Below are positions 17,079-25,937 of a stretch of DNA of 64,000 bases, in pieces. The notes below the pieces were generated by a model that was not told the origin of the DNA, searched no databases, and saw only the letters and a list, made by a program, of their open reading frames with translations. Positions within the stretch are counted from its first letter, which is position 1; each line of letters opens with the position of its first letter. A program made the position numbers and the translations under genes. The stretch is from DATFDN01 sp035685165 (lineage in GTDB: Bacteria; Pseudomonadota; Alphaproteobacteria; Acetobacterales; Acetobacteraceae), in contig DASRBI010000010.1 in the NCBI GenBank assembly GCA_035685165.1, positions 124,001 to 188,000 of the forward strand, written 5' to 3'.

Positions 17079-17656
17079 GTGCGCCGGAGCCCGCGCTGAT
17101 CCTGGCCTCCGCAAGTCCGCGACGGCGCGAACTCCTCGCCCGTCTCGGCATCGAACCCGTCAGCATTGTCGCTCCAAACGTCGACGAGACCCCGAAAAGA
17201 GCCGAGTTGCCGCGCGTCTACGCGCGCCGTATCGCGCGCGCCAAGGCCGACAACGTGGCCCCGGACGGCGCGCTCGTGCTCGCCGCCGATACGGTCGTTG
17301 CTGTCGGGCGGCGCATCATACCCAAGGCAGCCACTGCCGATCAGGCCCGATCCTGTCTCGAAATGCTGTCGGGCCGTCGGCATCGGGTCATCACTGCCGT
17401 CCTGCTCAGAGGTCCCGGGGGGTGCCTCTCGGAGCGGGTGGTGGTGAGCGTGGTCGGCTTCGCCCGGCTCACCCCGGCACGAATCACCGCCTATCTCGAG
17501 ACCGGCGAGTGGCAAGGCAAGGCGGGCGGCTACGCCATCCAAGGCCGTGCCGAGGCGTTTGTACGTTTTCTCTCCGGCAGTTACTCCAACGTGGTCGGGC
17601 TGCCGCTGTTCGAGACGGCCCAGCTTCTTCGCGCCGCCGGGTGTGCCGTGCCGTGA
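17075..17656 (+). CDS. maf: Maf family nucleotide pyrophosphatase
   Basis: This 193-residue protein has the Maf signature LASASPRRRELLARLG and the conserved VLAADTVVAVGRRI and GGYAIQGRAEAFV segments. Maf proteins hydrolyse dTTP, UTP or modified nucleotides to monophosphates as house-cleaning enzymes. It starts at GTG 17075 within the infA stop and overlaps rng by 4 bases. Substrate subtype is not clear from the sequence. Confidence 0.92.
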   Translation: MSAPEPALILASASPRRRELLARLGIEPVSIVAPNVDETPKRAELPRVYARRIARAKADNVAPDGALVLAADTVVAVGRRIIPKAATADQARSCLEMLSGRRHRVITAVLLRGPGGCLSERVVVSVVGFARLTPARITAYLETGEWQGKAGGYAIQGRAEAFVRFLSGSYSNVVGLPLFETAQLLRAAGCAVP

Positions 17657-18762
17657 CGGCGCGCATCCTGGCCCAGGCGAGCCCGGGCGAGGTCCGGATC
17701 GCGGTCGTGGATGCCGACGGGCTGCTCGACTACGCGATCTGGCGTCCCGGCGTCCCGAACGGGGTCGGCGACCTCCTCCGCGGGCGGGTGATTGCCCGCG
17801 CGCCGGCGCTGGCGGGCGCGTTCATCGCGCTGGAGGAGGACGAGGGATTCTTGCCGGACACCGAAGGCGGCGCCGCCCTGGCCGCCGGTGCCTGCGTCGG
17901 TGTGCGCGTGATCCGTGCCGCCCAGGCCGGCAAGGGGCCGCGTCTTAGCGCCCGGCTGACCGAAGACGACCGCACGCTCGTCGGCGCCGGGCCACCGGCG
18001 CTGATCCGGCGCGGAACGGGACCCCTGGCGGAGCTTGCCCGCCGGCACCCACGCGCACCGATACGCACGGATTCCCCGATGCTCGCCGCCGCGTTGCGGG
18101 CTGGCTTCGCCGACCGGCTGGAGCTCGTCGCCCCGCCGCTCTGGGACGAAGCGGCCGAGGCATCCGTCGACGCGCTCGCCGCCCCTTCTGTCCCGCTTCC
18201 GGGCGGCGGGAGCCTTAGCATCCACCCCACCGCGGCGCTGGTCGCGATCGATCTTGACCTCGGCGGGCGCGCAGGCGTGCGAGCCGAGAAACAGCGTGCT
18301 CACGAAGAGCTGAACAGCGCCGCGCTGCCGGTGTTGGCGCGACAGATTCGGCTACGGAACCTCTCCGGGGCGATCCTGGTCGACTGGGCGGGGCTCTCGC
18401 CGCGCCGTCGCGCCGCGCTGGGCCCTCCGCTCGCCGCCGCGCTCGCTAGCGATCCGCTGCGGCCCAGGCTCGTGGGATTCACCGGCCTGGGGCTTGCCGA
18501 AATCGTGCGCCCGCGCGTCCATCCGCCGCTGCACGAGATGCTCGCCGGGCCGCATGCGGCGGGACTCGCTGCCCTGCGTCGGCTGGCCGCCGATCCGTCG
18601 CGGCCCGCGCGGGTGCGCGTATCGGCCGATGTCGCCGCTGCCCTGCAGGCGGATCGGCTCGCCCTGGACGAGTTCCGCCACCTGACCGGCCGGACGCTCA
18701 CGCTCAACGCCGACCCGGCGCTCGGCCGCTGCGCGTGGCGGATCGAGGGCGGCGATGGCTGA
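17653..18762 (+). CDS. ribonuclease E/G family protein, short form
   Basis: This 369-residue protein starts at GTG 17653 in a GTGA overlap with maf. An S1-like domain is visible at residues about 30-100 (RGRVIARAPALAGAFIALEEDEGFLP). The two metal-binding aspartate motifs are LVAIDLDLGG and AILVDWAGL, and the stretch LVGFTGLGLAEIVRPR matches the family's VEVTRMGLVEMTRKR. The zinc-link cysteines of full RNase E/G are absent and the protein is about 100 residues shorter than RNase G. The infA-maf-rng-yacG order supports the identity; RNA substrates are unknown. Confidence 0.85.
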   Translation: MTARILAQASPGEVRIAVVDADGLLDYAIWRPGVPNGVGDLLRGRVIARAPALAGAFIALEEDEGFLPDTEGGAALAAGACVGVRVIRAAQAGKGPRLSARLTEDDRTLVGAGPPALIRRGTGPLAELARRHPRAPIRTDSPMLAAALRAGFADRLELVAPPLWDEAAEASVDALAAPSVPLPGGGSLSIHPTAALVAIDLDLGGRAGVRAEKQRAHEELNSAALPVLARQIRLRNLSGAILVDWAGLSPRRRAALGPPLAAALASDPLRPRLVGFTGLGLAEIVRPRVHPPLHEMLAGPHAAGLAALRRLAADPSRPARVRVSADVAAALQADRLALDEFRHLTGRTLTLNADPALGRCAWRIEGGDG

Positions 18763-18934
18763 ACGCCTCGCCCGCTGCCCGATCTGCGGCAAGCCGGCCG
18801 ATCCGCGCCACCGGCCCTTCTGTAGCCGCCGTTGCGCCGATATCGACCTTGGCCGTTGGCTCGGCGAGGCTTATCGCGTGCCTGTCGATCCGGCGTCCGA
18901 GGCGCCCGACGGCAAGGACGAGGAGCTGGGCTGA
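18755..18934 (+). CDS. yacG: YacG zinc-finger protein (DNA gyrase inhibitor family)
   Basis: This 59-residue protein has the YacG pattern CPIC (residues 8-11) followed by FCSRRC (22-27) and DLGRWL. The four cysteines bind one zinc. The E. coli homologue binds GyrB and inhibits gyrase. It overlaps the rng stop by 8 bases. Confidence 0.93.
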   Translation: MAERLARCPICGKPADPRHRPFCSRRCADIDLGRWLGEAYRVPVDPASEAPDGKDEELG

Positions 18935-18936
18935 GA

Positions 18937-19923
18937 ATGGCGCGGGCGGAGCAGGTAACTGAGGACGAGGCGGACATCCGGCTCGACCGCTGGTTCCGCC
19001 GCCACTTTCCCGGACTGCCGCAAAGCGCGATCCAGAAACTGTGCCGTACTGGGCAGATTCGCGTGGACGGCCATCGCGCCGAGGCCGCGACCCGCCTCTC
19101 GCCCGGGCAGGAAGTGCGCGTACCGCCGCTGCCCGCCGCTCCGCCCCAGGCCGGGCGGGTCGCGCCCCCGCCCGATCCCGCGCTCACGCGGGAGGTGCAG
19201 GCGATGGTGCTCTACTGCGACGAGCAGGTGATCGTGCTCAACAAGCCGTCCGGCCTGCCGACCCAGGGCGGCCCGGGCATCACCCGCCACCTCGACATGA
19301 TGCTGGATGCGCTCCGCTTCGGGGGCGGGCGCCCGCGCCTCGTGCATCGCCTCGACCGCGACACCTCGGGCGTGCTGGTGCTCGCGCGCACCCCGGGCAC
19401 CGCCGCCCGCCTCGCCGCCGTTTTTCGCGGGCGCGAGGCGGAAAAGACCTATTGGGCGGTGGTGACGCGCCGCCCGGTGCCGCCCGGGGGCGTGATCGAC
19501 CTGCCGCTCCGCCGCGTCATGGGCGGGCGCGGGGAGCGCACCGCGGTTGCCGAACCCGATCACGCCGGGGCGGCGCGCGCGGTGACGGAGTTCCGCACTC
19601 TTGATCACGCCGGCAAGCTCGCCTGGCTGGAGCTCAGGCCGCTGACCGGCCGGACGCATCAGCTCCGCGTCCATTGTGTCGCCATCGGCGCGCCGATTTT
19701 GGGCGATAAGAAATACGCCCGGCCCGACCAGAACGGCGCCTTCGCGGCCACCGTCGCCGGCCTGCCCGAGGCGCTGCATCTGCACGCGCGCCGGCTCGTG
19801 CTGCCGCACCCCGCAGGTGGGACGCTCGCGATTGAGGCTGAGTTGCCGGCGCATTTCCGCGAGACCTTCCGCACGCTCGGCTTCACCGCCCCGCGCGCCA
19901 TCCTGCCGGAGCGGAACCGGTGA
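18937..19923 (+). CDS. RluA-family ribosomal pseudouridine synthase
   Basis: This 328-residue protein has an N-terminal S4 RNA-binding domain (residues about 12-60, IRLDRWFRRHFPGLPQSAIQKL). The catalytic domain carries the active-site aspartate in HRLDRDTSGVLVLART and the LTGRTHQLRVH motif. This is the RluC/RluD type that isomerises uridines in 23S rRNA. The specific sites cannot be told. ATG 18937 lies 2 bases after the yacG stop, which decides the start. Confidence 0.93.
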   Translation: MARAEQVTEDEADIRLDRWFRRHFPGLPQSAIQKLCRTGQIRVDGHRAEAATRLSPGQEVRVPPLPAAPPQAGRVAPPPDPALTREVQAMVLYCDEQVIVLNKPSGLPTQGGPGITRHLDMMLDALRFGGGRPRLVHRLDRDTSGVLVLARTPGTAARLAAVFRGREAEKTYWAVVTRRPVPPGGVIDLPLRRVMGGRGERTAVAEPDHAGAARAVTEFRTLDHAGKLAWLELRPLTGRTHQLRVHCVAIGAPILGDKKYARPDQNGAFAATVAGLPEALHLHARRLVLPHPAGGTLAIEAELPAHFRETFRTLGFTAPRAILPERNR

Positions 19924-19933
19924 TGGCGTCGCT

Positions 19934-22126
19934 GTGAGGCTGCGCCGCACCCTCGTGCGGATCATCGGCGTCATCGCGGCGCTCGTCGCCGCCGCGCTGG
20001 TCGCGCTTGGCGTGCTGCTCTGGCGCTTCGATCCGAACGCCTACAAGGCGCGCATCGAGGCGAGCGTCAACGACGCCACCGGCCTCGCGCTAAAGCTGAA
20101 CGGCCCGATCGGCTTCGCCTGGGCCCTGCGGCCGACGATCACCCTGCGCGATGTCGTGCTGGCGAACCCGCCCGGCTTTGCGACGCCCGACTTTGCCCGC
20201 GTCGATCTGGTTTCGATCCGCCTCGATCTGCCCTCGCTCATCGGCCGGCGCGTCGTCGTGAACGAGATCGACATCCACCATCCCGTGGTGGCGCTGGAGC
20301 GCGCGCGCTCAGGCGCGGCAAACTGGATCATTGCCCGCCCGCAGCCGCCGCCGCCGTCGCCTGCCGCCCAGCCGGGCACGCCGACCCGCCACCCCGCCGC
20401 TGCGATCTCGGTGCAGCTCGTCCGGGTCGAGAACCTCGATCTCAGCTACCGCGACGACGCGAGTGGGGCAGCCTTCGCCGTCGGGCTGCGGCTGCTCGAA
20501 CTGAAGGAGCCGAACGAAGCCGCGCGGGCCGACCTGCACGCCGCGGGCGAGGCGGGCGGACGCAAATTCGACCTGACCGCTCAGATCGCACCACTTGGGC
20601 AGGCGCTTGCCGGCGGCGGGCCGTTGCCGGTCACGGCAAAGCTCCGCGTCACCGGCGCGGACGGCGATCTCACCTTCGACCTGTCCGCCCCCGCCGAGAA
20701 TCAGCCGGTGCGCCTCGCCGCCGCCGGCCAGTTCCGGGCGCAGCCTGTCGCGTTCCAGGCCGAGCTCGGCAGCCCCGGCATGAAGCTCGGGCCGGCCTCG
20801 CCCCTGCCGCTGAAGCTGAGCGCGCAGGCCGTCGGGAGCACGCTCGACGCAAACGGCACGATCGGCGATCCTGCGAAACTCACCGGCGTCGATCTTTCGG
20901 TGGCGGCTGCGAGCGAGGATACCGCGAAGCTGGGCGAATGGCTGGGCACCGCGCTCCCTGCGCTCAAGCAGCTCAAGGTCGGCGCCCGGTTGCGCGATAA
21001 AGGCGGGCTCGAGGAGGGCGTCGCCATCAGCGATCTGCGCCTCGTCTCCGGCCAGCAGGATTTGGCGGGCACGGTGCAGATAACCTTCCGGCCGCAGCCT
21101 TCCGTCATCGCGGATCTGCATGGCGCGAGGCTCGATCTCTCCGCCCTGCGCGTCGCCCCGCCGCCGCGCGAGTCTACCTCATCCGCAGCGCCGCCGCCGC
21201 AACGGCCGCCACCCGCCTCGGTGCATCTGATCCCGGACGCGCCCCTGCCGCTTGCGGCGCTGCGCCAGCAGAACGCCGACATCACGCTGCACGTGGATTC
21301 GGTGATCGCGCAGGACACCACGCTGCATGACGCGCGCGCTGAGGCGCACCTGCACGGCGGCACGCTCGCCGCCAAAATCCACGGCGTTTACGAAGGCGGC
21401 GCCGCTGACCTCGACGTGACGGTCGATGCGCGCGGCGCCGCACCGGCGGTCGCGATCGCCGCCAGCGCGCCGGCGCTGCCGGCGGGGCAAATCCTAGGGG
21501 CGCTCGGCGTGCCGGATTTCGTCTCGGGCCGGATGGCGCTCGCCGCCAATCTGCGCGGCACGGGCGAGACGCCGCATCTCATCGCCGCCACGCTCTCCGG
21601 CAACGCGAGCATCACAATGCGTGACGGCCGGATCGCAACCAAGGTGCTGGAACGAACCCTCGGCCCAGCCGTCGCCCGCGCCAATCCGCTGGCGATCCTC
21701 GGCAAGGGCGACACGACCGCGCTACGCTGCCTCGTCATCCGCGCGCAGGCGACCAACGGGCTCGTGCATCTCGATCCGTTGCTCGTGTCCTCGGAGCTGC
21801 TCACCGTCAGTGGCAGCGGCACCGTGAACCTTGCCTCCGAGACGCTCGATCTCCAGCTCCGGCCGGAGGGTCGCGCCGGGTCGGTTTCGTTCTCGGTGCC
21901 GGTAACGCTGAGCGGTTCGCTACGCGATCCGCACGCGGAGGTTTTGAGGGGCGCACCGGTGAGCGCCGTGCTCGGTCTGCTGAAGGGGTTCGAATCGGGC
22001 GCGACCGCCAGCGGACCGAGCTGCGCGGACGCGCTCGGGGAGACGCCGAGCACGGCCCCACCCAAGGCGACTTCGGCGCCGCGCCTGCCGAACCCGGCCG
22101 GCCTGCTGAAGCAACTCTTCCGGTGA
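19934..22126 (+). CDS. AsmA family protein
   Basis: This 730-residue protein starts at GTG 19934, has one N-terminal transmembrane anchor (residues about 8-32) and then FDPNAYKARIEASVNDATGL, typical of AsmA. The C-terminal AsmA domain includes the MRDGRIATKVLERTL and VSGSGTVNLASETLDLQLRP segments. AsmA-like proteins form long bridge-like structures implicated in phospholipid transport to the outer membrane. A Pro-rich insert lies around residues 135-155. Which paralogue this is cannot be decided. Confidence 0.85.
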   Translation: MRLRRTLVRIIGVIAALVAAALVALGVLLWRFDPNAYKARIEASVNDATGLALKLNGPIGFAWALRPTITLRDVVLANPPGFATPDFARVDLVSIRLDLPSLIGRRVVVNEIDIHHPVVALERARSGAANWIIARPQPPPPSPAAQPGTPTRHPAAAISVQLVRVENLDLSYRDDASGAAFAVGLRLLELKEPNEAARADLHAAGEAGGRKFDLTAQIAPLGQALAGGGPLPVTAKLRVTGADGDLTFDLSAPAENQPVRLAAAGQFRAQPVAFQAELGSPGMKLGPASPLPLKLSAQAVGSTLDANGTIGDPAKLTGVDLSVAAASEDTAKLGEWLGTALPALKQLKVGARLRDKGGLEEGVAISDLRLVSGQQDLAGTVQITFRPQPSVIADLHGARLDLSALRVAPPPRESTSSAAPPPQRPPPASVHLIPDAPLPLAALRQQNADITLHVDSVIAQDTTLHDARAEAHLHGGTLAAKIHGVYEGGAADLDVTVDARGAAPAVAIAASAPALPAGQILGALGVPDFVSGRMALAANLRGTGETPHLIAATLSGNASITMRDGRIATKVLERTLGPAVARANPLAILGKGDTTALRCLVIRAQATNGLVHLDPLLVSSELLTVSGSGTVNLASETLDLQLRPEGRAGSVSFSVPVTLSGSLRDPHAEVLRGAPVSAVLGLLKGFESGATASGPSCADALGETPSTAPPKATSAPRLPNPAGLLKQLFR

Positions 22127-22136
22127 CGGGGAACGG

Positions 22137-22850
22137 GTGAAGCGGTTCTGGTCGGAAGCATCTGTAGTGGCAACCGCGTCGGGGCACGAAATCCGGCTCG
22201 ACGGCAGGCCGATGCGGTTGCCGGGGGGCCCGGTGCTGACGGTCGGCCCGCCCGCGCTCGCCCATGCGATCGCCGCCGAGTGGAACGCGGCCGGCGGCGC
22301 GAAGGGCGGCGAGATGAGCTTCGCCGATACCCCGCTCACGCGCCTCGCCGGCACCGCGCAGGAGCGCATCGCGCCCGATCCCTGGCCGACCGTCGATGCC
22401 ATTGCCCGTTATGGCGAGACCGATCTGCTCTGCTACCGCGCCGCTTCCCCGCCCGAGCTGGTGGCGCGCCAGGAGAGCGGCTGGCAGCCCTGGCTCGATT
22501 GGGCCACTGAACGCTACGGCGCGCCGCTCCGTGTCGGCACGGGGATCGCGCCGGTGCGTCAGCACCGTGGCAGCATCGCCGCGCTGCGCGCCGCGGTCGG
22601 CGCGCGCGGTCCCTACGAGCTGGCCGCCCTCGGCATCGCCGTGCCGGCGCTCGGCAGCCTCGTGCTCGGCCTCGCACTGGCCGAAGGCGGGCTGGACGCT
22701 GCGACCGCCCATGCGCTCGGCGCGCTCGACGAGCTGTTCCAGGCCGAGCTCTGGGGCGAGGATGAAGAAGCCGCCGCACGCCGCGCGGCGACCGCGGCGG
22801 ATGTGGCGCTGGCCGAGCGGTTCCTGCGTCTTGCGCGGGGGCAGGCATGA
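22137..22850 (+). CDS. ATP12 family F1-ATPase assembly chaperone
   Basis: This 237-residue protein begins KRFWSEASV and has the ATP12 core: LDGRPMRLPGG, WNAAGG, FADTPLTRLAGTAQERI, YGETDLLCYRA and W-rich QESGWQPWLDWATERYG. Mitochondrial ATP12 chaperones F1 alpha subunit; homologues occur in alphaproteobacteria. The start is GTG 22137. It overlaps the acylphosphatase gene by 4 bases. Confidence 0.9.
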   Translation: MKRFWSEASVVATASGHEIRLDGRPMRLPGGPVLTVGPPALAHAIAAEWNAAGGAKGGEMSFADTPLTRLAGTAQERIAPDPWPTVDAIARYGETDLLCYRAASPPELVARQESGWQPWLDWATERYGAPLRVGTGIAPVRQHRGSIAALRAAVGARGPYELAALGIAVPALGSLVLGLALAEGGLDAATAHALGALDELFQAELWGEDEEAAARRAATAADVALAERFLRLARGQA

Positions 22851-23113
22851 TCGCCAAACGTGTGGTGATCAAGGGTGCCGTTCAGGGCGTGGGTTTCCGC
22901 GACTGGATGGTGGCGCGGGCGCGACTGCTCGGCGTCGATGGCTGGGTTCGGAACCGGCCGGACGGCGCGGTGGAGGCGGTGATCGCGGGCGACGCCGACG
23001 CGGTGGAGGAACTGCTGCGCGCCTGCCGACGGGGGCCTCCTGCGGCGCGCGTAACCAGCATCACAGACGAGCTTGCCGATCCGCCGCCCGGACCGGGTTT
23101 CGTCCGGCGCTGA
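22847..23113 (+). CDS. acyP: acylphosphatase
   Basis: This 88-residue protein has the conserved catalytic arginine in QGVGFR (Arg18) and the catalytic asparagine in WVRNRPDG (Asn36). It hydrolyses acyl phosphates. Length is normal for the family. It overlaps the ATP12 gene and precedes shc by 60 bases. Confidence 0.93.
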   Translation: MIAKRVVIKGAVQGVGFRDWMVARARLLGVDGWVRNRPDGAVEAVIAGDADAVEELLRACRRGPPAARVTSITDELADPPPGPGFVRR

Positions 23114-23173
23114 CCGGCCGCACGGAGCGCGACGGTTGACCTGCGTTCGCGCGCGGCCCAATTCCGCCCGCGC

Positions 23174-25108
23174 ATGGACGTAGGCCATCTCGCCCAAAGC
23201 GATGCCCTCTCCGACGGCGTGCGCCGCGCGGCTGACGCGCTGCTGCGGCATCAGCGCGACGACGGGCACTGGCTGTTCGAGTTGGAGGCCGACGCCACTA
23301 TCCCCGCCGAGTATGTGTTGCTGGAGCACTTCCTCGACCGCATCGACGACGAGCTTGAGCGCAGGATCGGGGCCTATCTGCGTGCCAATCAAGGACCGCA
23401 CGGCGGCTGGCCGCTGTTCCACGATGGCGCATTCGATCTCTCGTGCAGCGTGAAGGCCTACTACGCGCTGCGCTGTATCGGTGATCCGGCCGACGCGCCG
23501 CACATGAGGCGCGCGCGCGAAGCGATCCTCGCCGCCGGGGGTGCCGAGCGCAGCAACGTCTTCACGCGCGTGCAGCTTGCGCTGTTCGGGCAGGTGCCCT
23601 GGCGGGCGGTGCCGGTGATGCCGCTCGAGATCATGCACCTGCCGTTGTGGTTCCCCTTCCATCTCAGCAAGGTGTCGTACTGGTCGCGCACGGTGATCGT
23701 GCCACTGCTCGTGCTGATGGCGCTGCGTCCCCGCGCGCGCAATCCGCGCGGCATCGCGGTGGGCGAGCTGTTCCGGCAAGACCCCGAACGCATCACCGAC
23801 TGGATTCGCGGCCCCTACCGCTCGAACTGGGGCCGGTTCTTCAAGGGCGTCGACTCGCTCTTGCGCGCCACGCAGCCGGCCTTTCCGAAAGCCTCGCGTG
23901 AAGCCGCGATCCGCAAGGCGATCGCATTCGTCACCGAGCGCCTGAACGGCGAGGACGGGCTGGGCGGGATTTATCCCGCGATGGCCAACAGCGTGATGAT
24001 GTTCGACACGCTCGGCTACGAGCCGGACGAACCGCCTTACGCGACCGCGTGGCAAGCGGTCCGCAAACTGCTGGTGGTCGAACCGGACCGCGCCTATTGC
24101 CAGCCCTGCCTGTCGCCCATTTGGGACACGGGCCTTGCCGGCCACGCGATCGCGGAGGCGGGCCTCACCGCTCCCGTCGAGTCCGCCTGCGCCTGGCTGC
24201 GCGGGCGCCAGATCACCCGCGTGCGCGGCGACTGGGCGGTGCGCCGTCCCGATCTGCCGCCCGGCGGCTGGGCCTTCCAATACTGGAACGACTATTACCC
24301 GGACGTGGACGATACTGCGGTCGTCGGGATGCTCTTGCACCGGCAGGGCGATCCGGCGCACGCGGAGGCGATCCGCATGGCGCAACGCTGGATCGTCGGG
24401 ATGCAGTCAACCGGGCGCGGGCGCTTCGACGGCGGCTGGGGCGCGTTCGAGCCGGAGAATACGCATCTCCATTTGAACCACATCCCGTTCGCCGATCACG
24501 GCGCGCTGCTCGATCCGCCAACCGCCGACGTCACCGCCCGCTGCGTCTCCTTCCTCGTGCAGACCGGCATGAGCGCCGACGATCCGGTGATCCGCCGCGC
24601 GCTAGCATTCCTGCGCCGGGAGCAGGAGCCGGACGGAAGCTGGTTCGGCCGCTGGGGCACCAACTACATCTACGGTACTTGGTCGGTGCTCTGCGCCCTG
24701 AACGCGGTCGGGCTGACCGCCCAAGATCCCGCCGTGAAGCGCGCGATCGACTGGCTTGTCTCGGTGCAGCGCGAAGATGGCGGCTGGGGCGAGGACGAGG
24801 AAAGCTACGCCGACGCGCCGCACGGCCGTTACAAGGAAAGCACGCCGAGCCAAACGGCTTGGGCTCTGCTCGGCCTGATGGCGGCGGGCGCGGTGGAGCA
24901 TCCGGCGGTTGCGCGCGGGATCGAGTGGCTGCTGCAAACGCAGGGCGCGGACGGCGAATGGAAGGAGCTGCCCTACACGGCGGTCGGGTTCCCGCGCGTG
25001 TTTTATCTCCGCTATCATGGATATCGGCTCTATTTTCCCGTGCTCGCGCTAGCGCGCTACCGCAACCTGATGCGCGGCAATGAGCGGCGCGTTGCCTGGG
25101 GATTTTAG
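23174..25108 (+). CDS. shc: squalene-hopene cyclase
   Basis: This 644-residue monotopic membrane enzyme cyclises squalene to hopene. The catalytic acid motif is present as DVDDTA (Asp377, Asp379, Asp380). Several QW repeats are visible, such as QEPDGSWFGRWG and QREDGGWGEDEES. Length is typical. It overlaps hpnG by 29 bases, so the pair is co-transcribed; the squalene-forming hpnCDE genes are not in this window. Confidence 0.97.
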   Translation: MDVGHLAQSDALSDGVRRAADALLRHQRDDGHWLFELEADATIPAEYVLLEHFLDRIDDELERRIGAYLRANQGPHGGWPLFHDGAFDLSCSVKAYYALRCIGDPADAPHMRRAREAILAAGGAERSNVFTRVQLALFGQVPWRAVPVMPLEIMHLPLWFPFHLSKVSYWSRTVIVPLLVLMALRPRARNPRGIAVGELFRQDPERITDWIRGPYRSNWGRFFKGVDSLLRATQPAFPKASREAAIRKAIAFVTERLNGEDGLGGIYPAMANSVMMFDTLGYEPDEPPYATAWQAVRKLLVVEPDRAYCQPCLSPIWDTGLAGHAIAEAGLTAPVESACAWLRGRQITRVRGDWAVRRPDLPPGGWAFQYWNDYYPDVDDTAVVGMLLHRQGDPAHAEAIRMAQRWIVGMQSTGRGRFDGGWGAFEPENTHLHLNHIPFADHGALLDPPTADVTARCVSFLVQTGMSADDPVIRRALAFLRREQEPDGSWFGRWGTNYIYGTWSVLCALNAVGLTAQDPAVKRAIDWLVSVQREDGGWGEDEESYADAPHGRYKESTPSQTAWALLGLMAAGAVEHPAVARGIEWLLQTQGADGEWKELPYTAVGFPRVFYLRYHGYRLYFPVLALARYRNLMRGNERRVAWGF

Positions 25109-25853
25109 CCGGGTCGGCTTCGTCACCGGCCTTGCGCAGGAGGCGCGGATCGCGCGCCGGCTTGGCCCGCTGGTCGCCGTCGGCGGCGGCACGCGCGACG
25201 GCGCGAGGGCGGCCGCGCATCGCTTGGCCGATGCCGGCGCAACCGCGCTTGTGAGTTTCGGCATCGCCGGCGGACTCGACCCGGCGCTGCGGCCCGGTGC
25301 GCTCGTGATGCCCCGATGTGTGCTGGTGCTGGGCGAGCCGGACGTTTGGATCGAGACGGATTCGGCGCTGAGCGGTGCACTCGCAGCGTCATTGCGAGCC
25401 CGCGCATCGGCGGGGGCGCCGCAATCTCCTGCCCGTAGGGGATTGCTTCGGCCCCTGCTTCGCACCGGCCTCGCAGCCATGGTGGATGGGACGATCGTAG
25501 GGGCGGGTGCGCTGGTGGTCAGCGCCGCGCAGAAGCGGCGCTTGTACGAAGAGACCGGCTGCGCCGCGGTCGATCTGGAAAGCGGCGCGGTCGCCGAGGT
25601 CGCGCAGGCACGCAGCCTGCCGTTCGCGGTACTGCGCGCGATCGGGGACCCAGCCGAGGCCGGGCTGCCGCCGGCTGCACGGGCGGGACTCTCGCCCCGG
25701 GGGGGGATCGCATGGCTCCCAGTGCTCGCGTCGGTGCTGCGTCAGCCCCGCCAGGTTCCCGCGTTGCTTCGGCTCGGCCGCCAGGCGGCGGCCGCGCGCA
25801 GAGCACTGACGCGGGTCGCCCGCGGGCCGGTGCGTCGGCGGAACCCCTTGTAA
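25080..25853 (+). CDS. hpnG: hopanoid-associated phosphorylase HpnG, with an in-frame repeat insertion
   Basis: This 257-residue nucleoside-phosphorylase-like protein has VSFGIAGGLDPAL near residue 58 and the TGCAAVDLESGAVAEVA signature near residue 155. HpnG releases adenine from adenosylhopane on the way to bacteriohopanetetrol. Residues about 103-134 (RARASAGAPQSPARRGLLRP and following) are encoded by a palindromic repeat at 25388-25480. They have no counterpart I recognise in the family. The frame stays open across it and both flanking motifs are intact. It overlaps the end of shc. Confidence 0.88.
   Translation: MSGALPGDFSRVGFVTGLAQEARIARRLGPLVAVGGGTRDGARAAAHRLADAGATALVSFGIAGGLDPALRPGALVMPRCVLVLGEPDVWIETDSALSGALAASLRARASAGAPQSPARRGLLRPLLRTGLAAMVDGTIVGAGALVVSAAQKRRLYEETGCAAVDLESGAVAEVAQARSLPFAVLRAIGDPAEAGLPPAARAGLSPRGGIAWLPVLASVLRQPRQVPALLRLGRQAAAARRALTRVARGPVRRRNPL
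25388..25480. repeat. palindromic repeat, copy B, inside hpnG
   Basis: This stretch starts GTCATTGCGAG and contains GCAATC, a GC loop and GATTGC, followed by TTCGGCCCCTGCTTCGCA and a degenerate closing arm. It shares its order of motifs with the intergenic copy at 2577-2672. It is fully translated as part of hpnG. This resembles mobile palindromic elements known to sit inside reading frames in some bacteria (Rickettsia palindromic elements are the textbook case), but the sequence family differs. Confidence 0.65.
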
Positions 25854-25937
25854 CCTAACGTCTTGCTGCCCACCTTTCGCTCGCCGGGATGCCGCTCACG
25901 GGTTCCGGCAAATGCTTCGCTCTAAATCGAGGGGGCC

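Noticed and set aside
25854..25937. Possible RNA thermometer (ROSE-like) or sigma-32 promoter before hsp20
   Set aside because: There is a CTTG near 25862 and a GAGGGGG before the ATG, but I could not form a convincing masking stem or a properly spaced -10 element.
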